Assembly (NCBI GenBank): GCA_033064195.1
Contig: JARBJD010000003.1
Span: forward strand, 496,001 to 560,000
Length of the DNA stretch: 64,000 nt
Direction of reading: 5' to 3'
From: Blattamonas nauphoetae
Taxonomy: Eukaryota; Preaxostyla; Oxymonadida
Shown here in pieces: positions 11,771 to 22,976 of the stretch. Numbering within the stretch: position 1 is the first letter of the stretch; each line of letters starts with the position of its first letter. The notes under the pieces were generated by a model, which saw only the letters and a list, made by a program, of their open reading frames with translations, was not told where the DNA came from and did not search any database. The translations under genes were made by a program, and so were the position numbers.

Positions 11771-14700
11771 TCACTTGACGGCCTTCCTCTTTTTCTCATC
11801 AAGATTTGCTGATGAGTCTGCGCTTGAGTTTCTTTCTGTGTCATGAACCTCCTCCATTTCGATTTCATTGATGGCGTCTTTCTCCAAGAGGTCGAGCTTG
11901 CTTGAGTCTCCTGTGTCCTCCACAAGCTGTTTGAGGAGCTCCGTCGTGTTCGCAGCTGTGACGAGTGTCCTTCCAAGCGGAGCAAGGAAGGCAAGCACAC
12001 TGATGAGCGTCACGCCCAAACCGACTGCCCACAACAAAATGCCTGCCAGCCTCATTCCCGAAATGTAATCCGAAATGGAGTCGAAGAGCGTCGAAAGGTA
12101 CTCGTGCATCCCATCCCGCCCGTCGTACACCAACACATCATACACCTGCTCGTACTCAATCATCGATGGCGAGAAGGTGTCGGTGCTTTTATACTTGGAC
12201 AGCTGAAACGCATTGGAACTCAGCTTCGAGATGACCGAGTCAAACCCAATCCAATCCTGCATCTGCCCACCCACACGGCCAGGGACGCATCGTGTGGCAT
12301 TATTGCAGAAGCAGGACTTCTCTGTGAGCATGTACTTGTCGACGCCGGAGAAGAAGCCGCGAGACCGATGGACGCTGAACTGGTCAATCCGACGATCAGA
12401 AGTGATGCCATATTGATTTGATCCGTACGAAACAAGGCTGTGCAGTGCATTGTGGTAGGTGGTGTGCCTCTCCAGAAAGCTGAGTGTCTGTGTGATATTC
12501 GTCGTGAGGTGTGTGGGTGTTTTCCAAGTCGGGTTAGTCGCGTATTTGACGGCGCGAGCGTCTGAGAATGTGGGAGACAGCTGATACACAAGTTGTTGAG
12601 CAAACATCCCAAGTTGTGAGAACACCGACGCTTGAACAGAAGCAGCGTAAGGAAGAGATGTCATCGTGCGGATGTTGAGCATACAGAGGAGGAGACCAGC
12701 CACGATGAGGAGGATGCCCGTGACGACTCCGATGATGCCGAGTGTGGTGCATGTCTGGAAGGATGACGGGAGGATTCCAGTGAGCGTACCGATCCTCTCT
12801 TTCGCTCCGTTGAGGTCTTCCATCCGCAGTCTCTCGGCTTCTTCCTCTTCCTCTCGAAGCTTGTTTTTCAGTTGTGCAAACCCAGGATCGACATCCTCGT
12901 TCAGGCGAAGATGGTCGTCTTCGCCAGGTTCGTCGTCGTTGTCTTCTTCGAGAGCTGTGTGGAGGAAATTCTGCATTGCTTCTGGGTTCATATTTTGGTA
13001 GTTCATAAAGTTGAAGTTCTGGAAGAGTTGCGGCTGGTTAAGCGGTTGGGTAAGACTTGGCTGTGGCAAGTTTGTGTTTAGTCCAAAATTTGGATTCAGC
13101 TGCCCAAAGTTGTTTTGTTGCCCAAAATTGTTCATTAGTGAAAATTGGAATGGATGCGTTTGGAGTTGTGGTTGCATCTGGAATTGTTGTGTCTGAAACT
13201 GAGGGAAGAGCTGGGGACCTGGATTAAGAGTCAATCCACCGAGTGGCTGGTTGAGGATGCTTGTTCCTGTTCCAAAGAGGCTCGTGGTTGGCTGTGCACC
13301 CAACCCTGATGACAATGGTTGCTGCATTGGGAAAGAAATCGAAGTGTTGGGGACTGTGGGCTGTCCAGTTTGTGGGCCAGCCATGACGGGAGGGAGGATC
13401 GACGGTTTCGCTTTGGGTTTTGGTTTAGCTTTGTCTTCGTTCATCGAAAACAGATTATCGCCATCCTCGTTCACAACTTCGGCCAAGATTGTATCGTTCC
13501 GCGATAACTTTGGTATTTCGTTTGCCGAGTCGGAAATGGTAAGTGACACGTCGGTTTCTAATGATGTCATTGTCATGTGGCGCGGAGGCTGGAAGAGCAC
13601 TCCATCATCAACGATCTCATTCACCACCGATTCCTCGCTGTCATCGGTCGAGCTCGATTCCCCCTGCGACTCATCAGGCTGACTGGAATCCTTTTCCTTC
13701 TCTGAAGCGACTTCATCATCCTCTTCCTCGTGATCAACACCAACTCCCAGGGCATCTTTCACAATTTGGGCACATTGGTCCTTGTGCTCTCGGTACGATC
13801 CGGCAATTCCCACGAGTGTGTCCTTCCTCTCGTTGGTGATCTTTCCCGCTCTCGAAGTAAAGAGCTTCAAGATAGCTACGATTGCGACGATAACTGCGAC
13901 CCCAGTTGCTGCTCCGCCGCTGATCATTGAATACAGCCATTGCTTGAGCTGGCCATTTATCATTTCTGACATCACTTGCTTCACCGCTTCGGACGCGGAG
14001 AGAGGAATGTTGATGAGCATGTTGAAGAGTGCTTCGTCGTCACCAGATCCCGTGAGCAACCGATTGTCGGAGAGGTCGTGTCCTGTATTGGTAAACGACC
14101 CGATGATGTCGAGAAGACCTTTGGTTTGTTCGACAAGGACGAACTCATTCATTCCGTGGACGAGCTGTGGAAAGAAGGAATCAAAGACTGGATCGCGCCA
14201 AGACGAAAACTGGAGTGGAGTGTCATCAAAAGCGGAGGGGAGAAGTTTGGAGATTGTTTGAGCGCTGTCTTTAGCGAGATACCACACGTCGTCCAACCCT
14301 TGGATAGCCCACGATGGGTCCACATCTCCTGTCCCACTGAATCCCCCTGTTCGATCTGCTTCCATGTAAACAAGAACATCGTGTGTGGAAATCGATAGCA
14401 GGTTGAGGTGGAGGGAGATCTGGCCAAGGTCAAGAACGTTCTCGCAAATGTGTAAACACTCGTGAGATTGGAGAAGAAGGAAAATAAGAGGAACTGCAAG
14501 GAGAGCCGCCAAGACGATAACGATGATGACAATCGCGATGTAAAATGACCGGCTGCTCTGCAAATTTTTGAGCACCTCCACGTTTCGAAGGAGCATGTTC
14601 ACATTTCGCCGCTCTCTCACTCGCTGAACCTCTTCTTCCTCCTGCTCAGGGTTTTCAACGTCTTCGGACTTTGATTTCGATTTCGCTGTCTTCTCCTTTC

Positions 14701-17221
14701 CAAGCCCGATCAAGGCAGGAAGCTTCTGGAGCGACGATTGGAGGAACTTCTTCCCAGCAATCAGACTCTTCGAAGCCGACTTGGTCATCATGGGAAGTGC
14801 CTTGTCCTGCTGCAACATCTCCAAATTGTTTTTGCTCGACGTAAGCTTACTTCGTGATTCCTGCCGCTGCATTTTGTTGGGGATTAACTTGCTGTTTGAG
14901 GCAGACGGTGCCATGAATGCGTGTTGTGGAGCCCCATCGGCTGACGGTGATAAGAGCGGTGGGAGGAAATCTGATGAAACGTTCGTTTTGGGAAGCAGTT
15001 TGGATTTTGATACGTGAACAGTATCAGGTTCGATTTTTGAAGGTTTTAGCATGCCTTTCTTCTTATCCTTTGCTTTTCCTTTCTTCTTTTTCTTTTTCGT
15101 TTCCGATTTTTTTTCCATGTCTTTTGGATGTTTATCAGCCAATTTTTGTTGTTTCCGTTTGTTGAAGCCCGCAATAGCTTTAATCTCTTCTTCAAAAATA
15201 CGGACAATGTCGTTGTCCAGAAAAACATTTTTTTGCAGCTGACAGAACACCTTCATTGGTTCGACGGATTCTTTGAATGAACGCATTAGTTTGATCAAAA
15301 TATTCATCGATTTTTGCCCACTTTCCATTCCACGAACTCCATAGAGTTGAATCCTGTTGAAATCCAGATTGTTTCTCTTGAATTGTCCCCACATGACATC
15401 GAGATAGCTGAGTGCTCGCAAATACTCTGTTTTTGCTTCTTGGATTTGGTTTGCGTATTGAATTTCGCGTTCAGCCATGAGAGAGAAATTTCCGCCAGCT
15501 TCTTTCATTCGCTCTTCAGCCTCTCCCATCAGGAGAAAGATGCGCCATTTATCCATGAAAAACGGGAAGTTTTGTCGGGCTTGTTGAAGTAGTTGGAGGG
15601 AAACAGAATATTTTTTCGTAAAGTCCATGTGGAAAATTGCAGCATTTATCAAGAGATTGACATTGTCTGGATGACGTTTTGTGTAGAACTCGTACACATC
15701 CTCAACCAGTTCGACACATTCTTTTCGATGTCGAAGCTTTCTAGACTGGAGAAATCGTGTGGCTGGCTCGATCTTGGAAGGTGAACTGAATTTTTGGAGA
15801 AATGTGGATGTCTGGGGGTTGGATGTTCCAGCTTGGCCCATTAGGTTTTCAGGGGAGAGAGATGACATTGTCGTGTAAGGACTATCATCAGGACCGCTGG
15901 CTAAGAGTGGGGAAGTCGATCGTGCAGTATGGCCTTCGCTGGAGCCTGATTCAGATGGTGTTGAGTTTTGTCTTGGAACAACTGTCCCAAAATCAATTTG
16001 AGGAGAACCAGAACTTGGATTGAGCAAAGGTGTTTTGGGTAACCTTATAGGGTTGTCGAGTTCATTCTTTTTTCTTCGAAGAATCGGAAGATAAGTTTGA
16101 TTCTTTTTGACCATCCATATGCGCATATTTTGCCATCGAGTGAGAAAAGCAACACCCGTTGGAATTGCAAATAGACAAAGAAAGAAGAACACCCAAAAGA
16201 TTACCATCTGGCCAGGAGATAATGTTGATGAGAAGGGTGACGCAAGATCTGAAGAGGAGGAAGGTGTGTTTGGATCTGAATTCAGAGCTGCAATCAAAGA
16301 AAACATTGAAACGACTACAATCGAAGAAGTTGCTATTCCAAAGACCATACTCCCAGCGACGTGATAGAATGGTCGGAAGAGGATAACATATGCGAAATAT
16401 GCGAGTGATAGGCCAAATGCTAGGGATGCCTGAAGGACATGAAAGTCTGGGAGATATAGGCAGATCAACATAACGATAGTTACAATGAGGAAGTAGAAAA
16501 GACGGAAATAACCAGTTGGAGATGCGAAGATGCCATTGTGCTTCACGTGAGGCAGAAATAGGTACGTTTGGAGTATTCCACACAATGGAATCCAAATAAT
16601 GACACAAAGAATTGAGAAAATGAAGGGTACAAGATGGCCTGATTGGATGCAATGGATTGTTGGGTTGGCTTTAGAAACCATGGTCGATGTACAGAGACTT
16701 GGACCTGCTAGACAATAGCACATAGGAACGTATGCGATGACAGTGAGGATGATGACAACGTAACGAAGAGAGGAACGCATTGACTTGTTCATTGTTTTCT
16801 GGATCTGGTGGTTTCTTGCTAGCATGATTATAATTCCAATTACCGCGCAGAGGACAACAAAAAGACATCCAAAAACCCAATAAACCCAATTTCCAGGGAT
16901 GAGTATGACTGAATATGTCGTTAAGTAGCCGGCAACTTCGTTGAGGATGTGTGGTCGGGTTGTAGGCCATATAATGTTTTGAAAGAGAAGAGCAATGAAG
17001 ATAAGCCAGCACAAAAACACCTCACCATACGAAAACCAGTAGTTAAGATACCGGGACTGAGAATATTGACAGATGAAGAAGAAGATGAGAGATATCAACA
17101 AAAATAAGGTAATTGGCAAAAAAAGATGTGGAACAGGTAAAAATGTGATCTTTACGGAGGTACAAACCTGATTAATCCCGTATGGGAGAGAGAAAACTCT
17201 GTGGAAGGAAAAAAGTTTCAT
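11771..17221 (-). CDS. TmcB-like giant multi-pass membrane protein 1
   Basis: Exon 1 (17168-17221) and exon 2 (11771-17056) are joined across an in-frame, stop-free 111-nt intron (17057-17167) supported by alignment with the paralogue at 50-57 kb; 1,779 residues. Order: about ten N-terminal membrane helices; a TPR/HAT-like helical block (for example HPDNVNLLINAAIFHMDF); a very basic KKKKKKGKAKDKKKG linker; single helices flanking a lumenal or external domain; an acidic, then N/Q/P-rich disordered cytosolic stretch; and a last helix pair around a cysteine-containing loop. The architecture resembles the tiny-macrocyst TmcB family, often fused to nucleotide cyclases in trichomonads, but no cyclase or kinase domain is present. 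Ligand and function are unknown; a sensory or scaffolding role is only inference. Confidence 0.65.
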   Translation of the reverse strand: MKLFSFHRVFSLPYGINQVCTSVKITFLPVPHLFLPITLFLLISLIFFFICQYSQSRYLNYWFSYGEVFLCWLIFIALLFQNIIWPTTRPHILNEVAGYLTTYSVILIPGNWVYWVFGCLFVVLCAVIGIIIMLARNHQIQKTMNKSMRSSLRYVVIILTVIAYVPMCYCLAGPSLCTSTMVSKANPTIHCIQSGHLVPFIFSILCVIIWIPLCGILQTYLFLPHVKHNGIFASPTGYFRLFYFLIVTIVMLICLYLPDFHVLQASLAFGLSLAYFAYVILFRPFYHVAGSMVFGIATSSIVVVSMFSLIAALNSDPNTPSSSSDLASPFSSTLSPGQMVIFWVFFFLCLFAIPTGVAFLTRWQNMRIWMVKKNQTYLPILRRKKNELDNPIRLPKTPLLNPSSGSPQIDFGTVVPRQNSTPSESGSSEGHTARSTSPLLASGPDDSPYTTMSSLSPENLMGQAGTSNPQTSTFLQKFSSPSKIEPATRFLQSRKLRHRKECVELVEDVYEFYTKRHPDNVNLLINAAIFHMDFTKKYSVSLQLLQQARQNFPFFMDKWRIFLLMGEAEERMKEAGGNFSLMAEREIQYANQIQEAKTEYLRALSYLDVMWGQFKRNNLDFNRIQLYGVRGMESGQKSMNILIKLMRSFKESVEPMKVFCQLQKNVFLDNDIVRIFEEEIKAIAGFNKRKQQKLADKHPKDMEKKSETKKKKKKGKAKDKKKGMLKPSKIEPDTVHVSKSKLLPKTNVSSDFLPPLLSPSADGAPQHAFMAPSASNSKLIPNKMQRQESRSKLTSSKNNLEMLQQDKALPMMTKSASKSLIAGKKFLQSSLQKLPALIGLGKEKTAKSKSKSEDVENPEQEEEEVQRVRERRNVNMLLRNVEVLKNLQSSRSFYIAIVIIVIVLAALLAVPLIFLLLQSHECLHICENVLDLGQISLHLNLLSISTHDVLVYMEADRTGGFSGTGDVDPSWAIQGLDDVWYLAKDSAQTISKLLPSAFDDTPLQFSSWRDPVFDSFFPQLVHGMNEFVLVEQTKGLLDIIGSFTNTGHDLSDNRLLTGSGDDEALFNMLINIPLSASEAVKQVMSEMINGQLKQWLYSMISGGAATGVAVIVAIVAILKLFTSRAGKITNERKDTLVGIAGSYREHKDQCAQIVKDALGVGVDHEEEDDEVASEKEKDSSQPDESQGESSSTDDSEESVVNEIVDDGVLFQPPRHMTMTSLETDVSLTISDSANEIPKLSRNDTILAEVVNEDGDNLFSMNEDKAKPKPKAKPSILPPVMAGPQTGQPTVPNTSISFPMQQPLSSGLGAQPTTSLFGTGTSILNQPLGGLTLNPGPQLFPQFQTQQFQMQPQLQTHPFQFSLMNNFGQQNNFGQLNPNFGLNTNLPQPSLTQPLNQPQLFQNFNFMNYQNMNPEAMQNFLHTALEEDNDDEPGEDDHLRLNEDVDPGFAQLKNKLREEEEEAERLRMEDLNGAKERIGTLTGILPSSFQTCTTLGIIGVVTGILLIVAGLLLCMLNIRTMTSLPYAASVQASVFSQLGMFAQQLVYQLSPTFSDARAVKYATNPTWKTPTHLTTNITQTLSFLERHTTYHNALHSLVSYGSNQYGITSDRRIDQFSVHRSRGFFSGVDKYMLTEKSCFCNNATRCVPGRVGGQMQDWIGFDSVISKLSSNAFQLSKYKSTDTFSPSMIEYEQVYDVLVYDGRDGMHEYLSTLFDSISDYISGMRLAGILLWAVGLGVTLISVLAFLAPLGRTLVTAANTTELLKQLVEDTGDSSKLDLLEKDAINEIEMEEVHDTERNSSADSSANLDEKKRKAVK

Positions 17222-17596
17222 GGGAAGAAATATGGATAACAAACAGTTTGTCAAAGAAATTGAAACGAAATCCGGTCGTAGACTGAAAAGAGTCAGTTGG
17301 TTCCAAGGAAAGGCCAGTGTCCTTTCGCTGGGACATGGAAGCGTTGTGGAGACGACTTGTCTGTGGGTGAGATCAATATTGACTGGAAAAGTGATTTTCC
17401 CCAGAATTGAGAAATACTCCTCCCAAACAAATTATTGAACTATCCTCTTCATGACAGGTAGTGAAAATAATGTGTCCGCCTCTCTATCCAAGAATGTACT
17501 GATGAGAAACTTTGACTGCTTTTCGACGAAAAAAACTGTCTAAAATGAAGAATCCCTTTGTGTGACATGAAGAAAATAACGAAAAGATTGTCCATT

Positions 17597-20500
17597 TCAT
17601 TGCGATGCAGTGATTGACTGGTCTAGTTCTTCCGATTGCGAATCGAACTGCGCGACAAATTTTTCAAGTTCCTCCGTTCGGCCTAACTTACTCAAACATT
17701 CAGCTGTGAAGAAAAGTGAAAGATAATGAGAAATAGTGAAGGCAAACCGTATTGTTGGACAATATGAGAGAGGATATCACTCGAAGGGTGGGCGAAAGAA
17801 GAAAGAGCTGAGAAACACTGTTGGTACATCGTTAGAGCTGTGATCCACTCGCTTCTGGCATACAGCACATCACCGTACAGCCTGCAGATCTGGATGTGCA
17901 TGAGTTGGGTCATTTCACTTTCGTCTTCCGCTGATTTTCGTTCGCATTCAGCGAGAGCGAGCTGGCATGCTTCTTCTGCTTCGTCGAGCTGAAGGTTGCG
18001 GAGGAAGTAAGAGGCTATTTCACCGAGCAATTCGAAATTTGAGATCGAATTCTTCTTTGCCACGTTGAAGGCCCACGCTGCTTCGTCGTTTCTTTCCTTC
18101 TCCAAACACAGCACACAAAGGAAGCCCCACGTGTCACTGCTCCACGGATTCAGGAAGTTTGCTTCAGACAAACAGAGCTCAGCGTTTTCAAAGTGTTGGA
18201 GACGGAGATAGGCAACTCCAGCGCCGAGGAATGCTGCCGACGACGGTAGAAGGAGGGCAGAGTGGAGATACGATTGGGCAGCATGCTCCTCGGAATTGGT
18301 GAAATGGAAAAGAAGACCCATTCGAAGGAAGAGAGACGCATCCACGTCTCCACGAGGGAGAAGGATCGAAGCGACGTAGCAATGCAGGGCCTCGTCGTTC
18401 CTGTCGAGGCAGAAGTAAGAGTGACCCAACCAGCGCCAAGCATCCACAGCATCATTATGGTCCATCAATGTTTTCCTCAAGATGAGTTCTGCTTCCCCAA
18501 AATCGTTTCGAGCGAGTGAAATGATGCCGAGGAGGGTCGGAATTTGGATGGAGAGAGGGGTGGAGTGAGTGGAGTGGAGTGATTGTGTGAGGAGGTGTTG
18601 GGGAGGAGGAGTGATGGAAAGGATCTCCGCAGTGGGTGGGACGATGTTGACAGATTCTGCTGTTCGTGCGTCGTTGAGGAGAGCTGAAGAGAGAGTGATG
18701 TCCCCAACCTGCTCGAAGAGTGCAAGAGCAGAGTCGAAGAGGAGAGACGATGGCGAGAAGGTGAGAACATTTCGACGCCCGAACGATGGAATCTTGTTCA
18801 TTGACTGGAGAGTTATGACTGGGTCTGGTTCAGTGTCCCCTCTCAGTTGAGCGAGTCGTGCTGACATCACGCGTGCCATGTTAAACGACTGCTGTGCAGA
18901 CAGCGTGCGTGATGCCCTCCTGAAATGGATTCCAAAAAGGATCCAGACAAAGGGATGTTCGACTTGGAGAGGAGGCTTTTGTTCGGTTTGGGATTCTTGC
19001 TTGGCGTGGAGTGAAGGGTCCTCAGGAAGAGAATCGGGAAGATCACTCTCCTGAAGGAGTGGTTCTGGTTTCATCTCTTCGTCTTCGGTTGGTTCGATTG
19101 GTTGTGCCTTTTCCTCCTCCAGTGCTTTTGGCTGAACTGTGAGTCGCTCATCCTTCAGAAGTTCCTTGTTCATTTGAACACGCAGTCCATGCAGGAGTCT
19201 TCGAGCTCTCGAGCCTCCGACTCTCACTTCCTCCGCACAGACCACTCCCAAATACATGACAATATCCGGAGTCCACTCTCCCTCCTGCTCGGACTGGGCC
19301 CACTGCCTTCTGCTGACAATAAGTGCTTGGAGGATGTTCTGCTCCCCTTCTTCCACTTGTCCAACCCTTGTTTTCCACACCCCACATTCAAAGAGGATTT
19401 GGCTGTCACAAGAAAACCAGGACGGGATCCCAATTGTCTCGATACTGCGGTCTTTCTGGCGGGTGACCTTTTCTTCGATGAGATCAACCACACGCAGCCA
19501 ATTTTGGTTTGTGTGGGCGTCACACAACGCAGATTCGAGCTGTTCATCAGAAAGTGTTGACTCCACTGTTTCGTGCGCACGAGGAAGTGTCGGGAATGTA
19601 AAGATTGTGTTCATCTCGTTGTTCGCACACTCCATCGATGCTTCATAGAGTGCTGAGCTGGATGTGAGGATCTGTGACAGCTTGGACGACAGTGAATTCG
19701 CGACGAACGATGTTGGTTTGTAGCTTTTCTGTGCTTCGGTGTCGACCAGAGACGGAGTCGGCGATGGGTCGGCTGATCTTTTCTTCCGCTTCTCGTCCTC
19801 CGCGTCTGCCTTCTCTTTGGCGAGCATGTCCTGAATGTTGGTCAGAATGGCAGGCCCCATCAATTCTCTCAGCTCCTGCGCCTTTCCGTTCTGAGACATC
19901 AGTTTTCGGAGTGCTTGTCTGTCAACCTCTGCCCATGTGACTTTTCTGTTCTCCTCCTGTGCTTCCAACTCCACTTCCTTCATCGATTCGTTTACAGCTC
20001 CCACAATCGTTTTCACAGCATCTGAGAATTCCTTGATTTGCCGATGTTGGAAAACCCGCCTCTCGTTTCGAAGTTTCTTCATCTCCTCTTCGATTCGCGA
20101 TTCCTCCATCTTCTCTGTTTCATCCATCAAGAGCTTCAGTTCTTCGTCCTGCTCGATGATGGTCTCGTCATCGAGGTTTGGTGAAGAAGCTCCCAGAGTC
20201 AACGGTGGAGACGGGATGAGAGGGGAGCTGATGGCGACTTCAAGGTTGATGTAGCACTGTGCATTCCTGACTGAGGATGGACCTTCCTTTTGGACCAACT
20301 CGTCGTATGCCTTCTCCATTGCAGCTCGGCCTTCTTCTGTCTTGGCTGGCTTCGCAGGAGCGGCAGGTTTCTTTGCATCCTTCTTGTCGAGCTCGGCTGG
20401 TGGCTCTTCCGTCTGCACCTGTCCCTCATCTGGAACGAAGTCGTAGAGAGGAACTTGGAGCTGGATCTTGTCAGTCCCGCATTCAATCAGTCCTGCGAGA

Positions 20501-22079
20501 GAGATTGCTCCGACTGCGAATCGCGACTGTGGAGGGCCGCCCGCGGTGGAGTTTCGAGTGTACTGGACGACGAGAGGGAGTGAGTAGCTCGGTGTTTCGG
20601 GGAAGGAGCCTTTGCGAGGAACGAGAGAGAAGGGCTGCGCGTCTGTTGAGTGCTGGATCAGCTCGATATCATTCTCAGTCACGGGGATGGGAGAGCCAAG
20701 TTCATCAACGCCGTCGTACAGCCGCTGTCGAAGCCGCTCCACAGAGTGAGGGAAGAGCCAACGATTAAATGTGACGGGTTCTGAACTTGGTTCTTTGGGT
20801 TCCTTTACCAGAGTGGGATCTGTTTTGTCGTCTTTCTTTGGAGGAGCCGATTTGTCCGTCTTTTTCTCGTCGAGAGCCTGTGGTGGTTGTTCTTCCTGTT
20901 CAGCTTCCTGAAGGGCAGTTTCCAGCGCAACAGTTTGAAAACAGAGCCATGGTCGTTGTGTTTTTGCTGTTTGACTGAGTATTTGCTTCAGACTGGTCAT
21001 TCCCCAGTCAATTTGAGTTTCTTCATCATGTTTGTCATTGTCAAGTATTGTTCCTTCACCAAATCGAATGTAAGGGGTCTCGTCGTTATCCGCAATAAAA
21101 GGGAATTCAATTCCACAGTCAAAACACAATAACGGTTCTGGAATCACTGGTTCTGTTTTTTGATCCTTCGATTTGGGAGGGCTATACTTTCCACGGGACG
21201 CCTGGCATTCCCACGAATTAGGAAGTGAATATGCTCCATTTAAAGTGATTGATAACGTCCTACAGAGTGAGATCGGAGGGATTACAGCTTCGATTGATGA
21301 AGATAGTGAGATTACGAATGAGAGTTCTGGAAATATCTCAACTTGTGATGTGTCACCTGGTGCAGCTGGCTTTTTGGCTGGTGCTGCAGTTTTTGCAGCT
21401 TGTGGCGGTGGTTGGGCAATAGGCTTAAGTTTTAGAGAATCAACGACAAGTGATGTCGAAGAGAGATTTTCTCGAAATCCATGGAATGATACGCTTCCTG
21501 TATGTGTTAACTTCTTCTCAAACTGAGGCGGTTCTGTTTCGACAACTGGATTCGCCGCAGATGCAGGATCTGTTTTCCCTTTCACAGGAGCCGCTGGTTT
21601 TTTCTCAGTTGCTTTTAAAAAATGAAAAAAAGAAGTTGAAATTACCTTTCTTTGTTTGTTGTACAATCTCCGTAAATGAATAGAGAGAGAAATTCACTTC
21701 GATACTGGAGAGAGAGTTCAAAAAATCCTGTTCACGAAATGTCCATGAAAAGAGATGTAGAGAAAACTTCATTCACGCAATGTTCCCCGATCTGCGAACC
21801 GTGGACAATGTCAAATGATGAAAATCCATCGATAAGTTCTGCGGATAGCATTGGTGACTTGAGGAAAAGTGTGAAAAAGATAGTCATCATAGAATAAATC
21901 GTATGAAATACCTCACCATGCACTTTTCCTAGCGAATATTCCACCGAAATGTGTTGTTGATTGGACTTGTCAAGCTTTTTCAGGGCAAGATCTGAGAGAT
22001 TTCAAAAAGTCGAACAATGTGAAAGAATCAAAGAATATTTTGGAAATAGAAGGTCCAGACAGGAAGTGATCATTGTCAT
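17597..22079 (-). CDS. CFAP70: Cilia- and flagella-associated protein 70
   Basis: Axonemal protein of the outer-dynein-arm/central-apparatus region. Six exons: 22061-22079, 21912-21991, 21768-21857, 21646-21727, 17748-21611 and 17597-17703. The five introns are 34-69 nt; phases close to 1,413 residues. The N-terminus carries C2-like beta strands (QQHISVEYSLGKVHG) and a KKATEKKPAAP linker; SITLNGAYSLPNSW and the WGMTSLKQIL region match the CFAP70 middle. A coiled coil follows near residues 570-640, then C-terminal TPRs (DRNDEALHCYVASILLPRG, GWVYLRL-type helices) that continue into the last exon (QQYAECLSKLG). Length exceeds the human 1,121 mostly through linkers. It is direct evidence of a motile cilium. 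Confidence 0.8.
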
Positions 22080-22204
22080 TGGTGACAATCGCGCTTCGAC
22101 CCCGATATCTTAACGTTTTCTTTATTGCAACTGAGACCCATACCTTTTCATTCTGTAAATTACCCCCTGTCTCTCCCTGTCTATCGACCTTTTTTCTTCA
22201 GTAA

Positions 22205-22774
22205 ATGGCACAACCACAATCTTTTGAACAACCAGCCCAGCCTGCAGAGCCACCTCCTAAAAGTAAGACGTCCCCGCTCATCACACTTAATATGATATCC
22301 AGAGTCCTTATCTGGGTGTCTGCTGTGATCATTGTCGTTACGGGAGTGATGGCGATGATTTTTTCACTCAATTCAGGATTTATATCTTTTTTTATCGGAA
22401 TATACCAATGGTATCCATCTCAGTCTCATTATTCTGCCTATATCAACATCATCTTTCTCCCCATAGTGTATTTGGTGTTCTTCTTGGCATTGGCGAAACA
22501 GGATGGAGACGTTTTGTCAAAACATTCCCATTTTTGCTCACCCGATTCTTTCGTGGATGTTTCACAGTGTTGTCTGTCATTCTCTTCTATTTCATCGTCG
22601 CTGATGTTACATGACATTTTTAGCTGTGGGACCTTGTTTCTGTGTGTGAAGATCAACGGATACACCTGGCCATGTGTCGTGATCTGTATTGTGCTTGCGG
22701 TCTTCGGAATCTTCCACTGTGTGATTTCATGTCTTGTAAAAACAGAACGGGAACAAAAGACTGTCGAAGTTTGA
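22205..22774 (+). CDS. COPI-associated / TVP15-like 4-TM protein
   Basis: Three exons (22205-22410, 22467-22605, 22652-22774; introns 56 and 46 nt) encode 155 residues with four predicted membrane helices. The second helix pair contains FGVLLGIGETGWRRFVKTFPF and RFFRGCFTVL, the pattern of the COPI-associated family (yeast Tvp15), small Golgi membrane proteins linked to vesicle traffic. A proline/glutamine-rich N-terminal tail and a charged KTEREQK C-terminus would face the cytosol. Without splicing the frame also stays open for 189 codons, but the spliced reading restores the family motif, so I prefer it. Confidence 0.65.
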   Translation: MAQPQSFEQPAQPAEPPPKSKTSPLITLNMISRVLIWVSAVIIVVTGVMAMIFSLNSGFISFFIGIYQWYPSQSHYSAYINIIFLPIVYLVFFLALAKQDGDVLSKHSHFCSPDSFVDVSQCCLSFSSISSSLMLHDIFSCGTLFLCVKINGYTWPCVVICIVLAVFGIFHCVISCLVKTEREQKTVEV

Positions 22775-22976
22775 TTTTCTTTTCTCCAATTCTCCCCAGA
22801 TGTTCAAGCAAGAGCATGTTATTTCAAATGAGCCGGATGTGGCAACCCAGAAAGTTTAAAGCACTTATATTCTTCTTTTCATGTCACTATTACTTTTTTT
22901 TCTGTATCAAACTCTTTTTTCGCCATATTATGACAAGCCTCCCATGTCACACTGATCGGCCCTCATCGTTAGACAA

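Noticed and set aside
13251-14398. Plus-strand frames of 140-159 codons opposite the TmcB-like gene
   Set aside because: Antisense readings of a long coding exon without recognisable motifs.
11771-17221. Nucleotide cyclase in the TmcB-like protein
   Set aside because: Expected from trichomonad relatives, but no cyclase catalytic motif is present in any part of the frame.
22205-22774. Unspliced 189-residue reading of the COPI-associated gene
   Set aside because: Splicing two good GT-AG introns recovers the family helix and motif; the unspliced middle is low-complexity Ser-rich.
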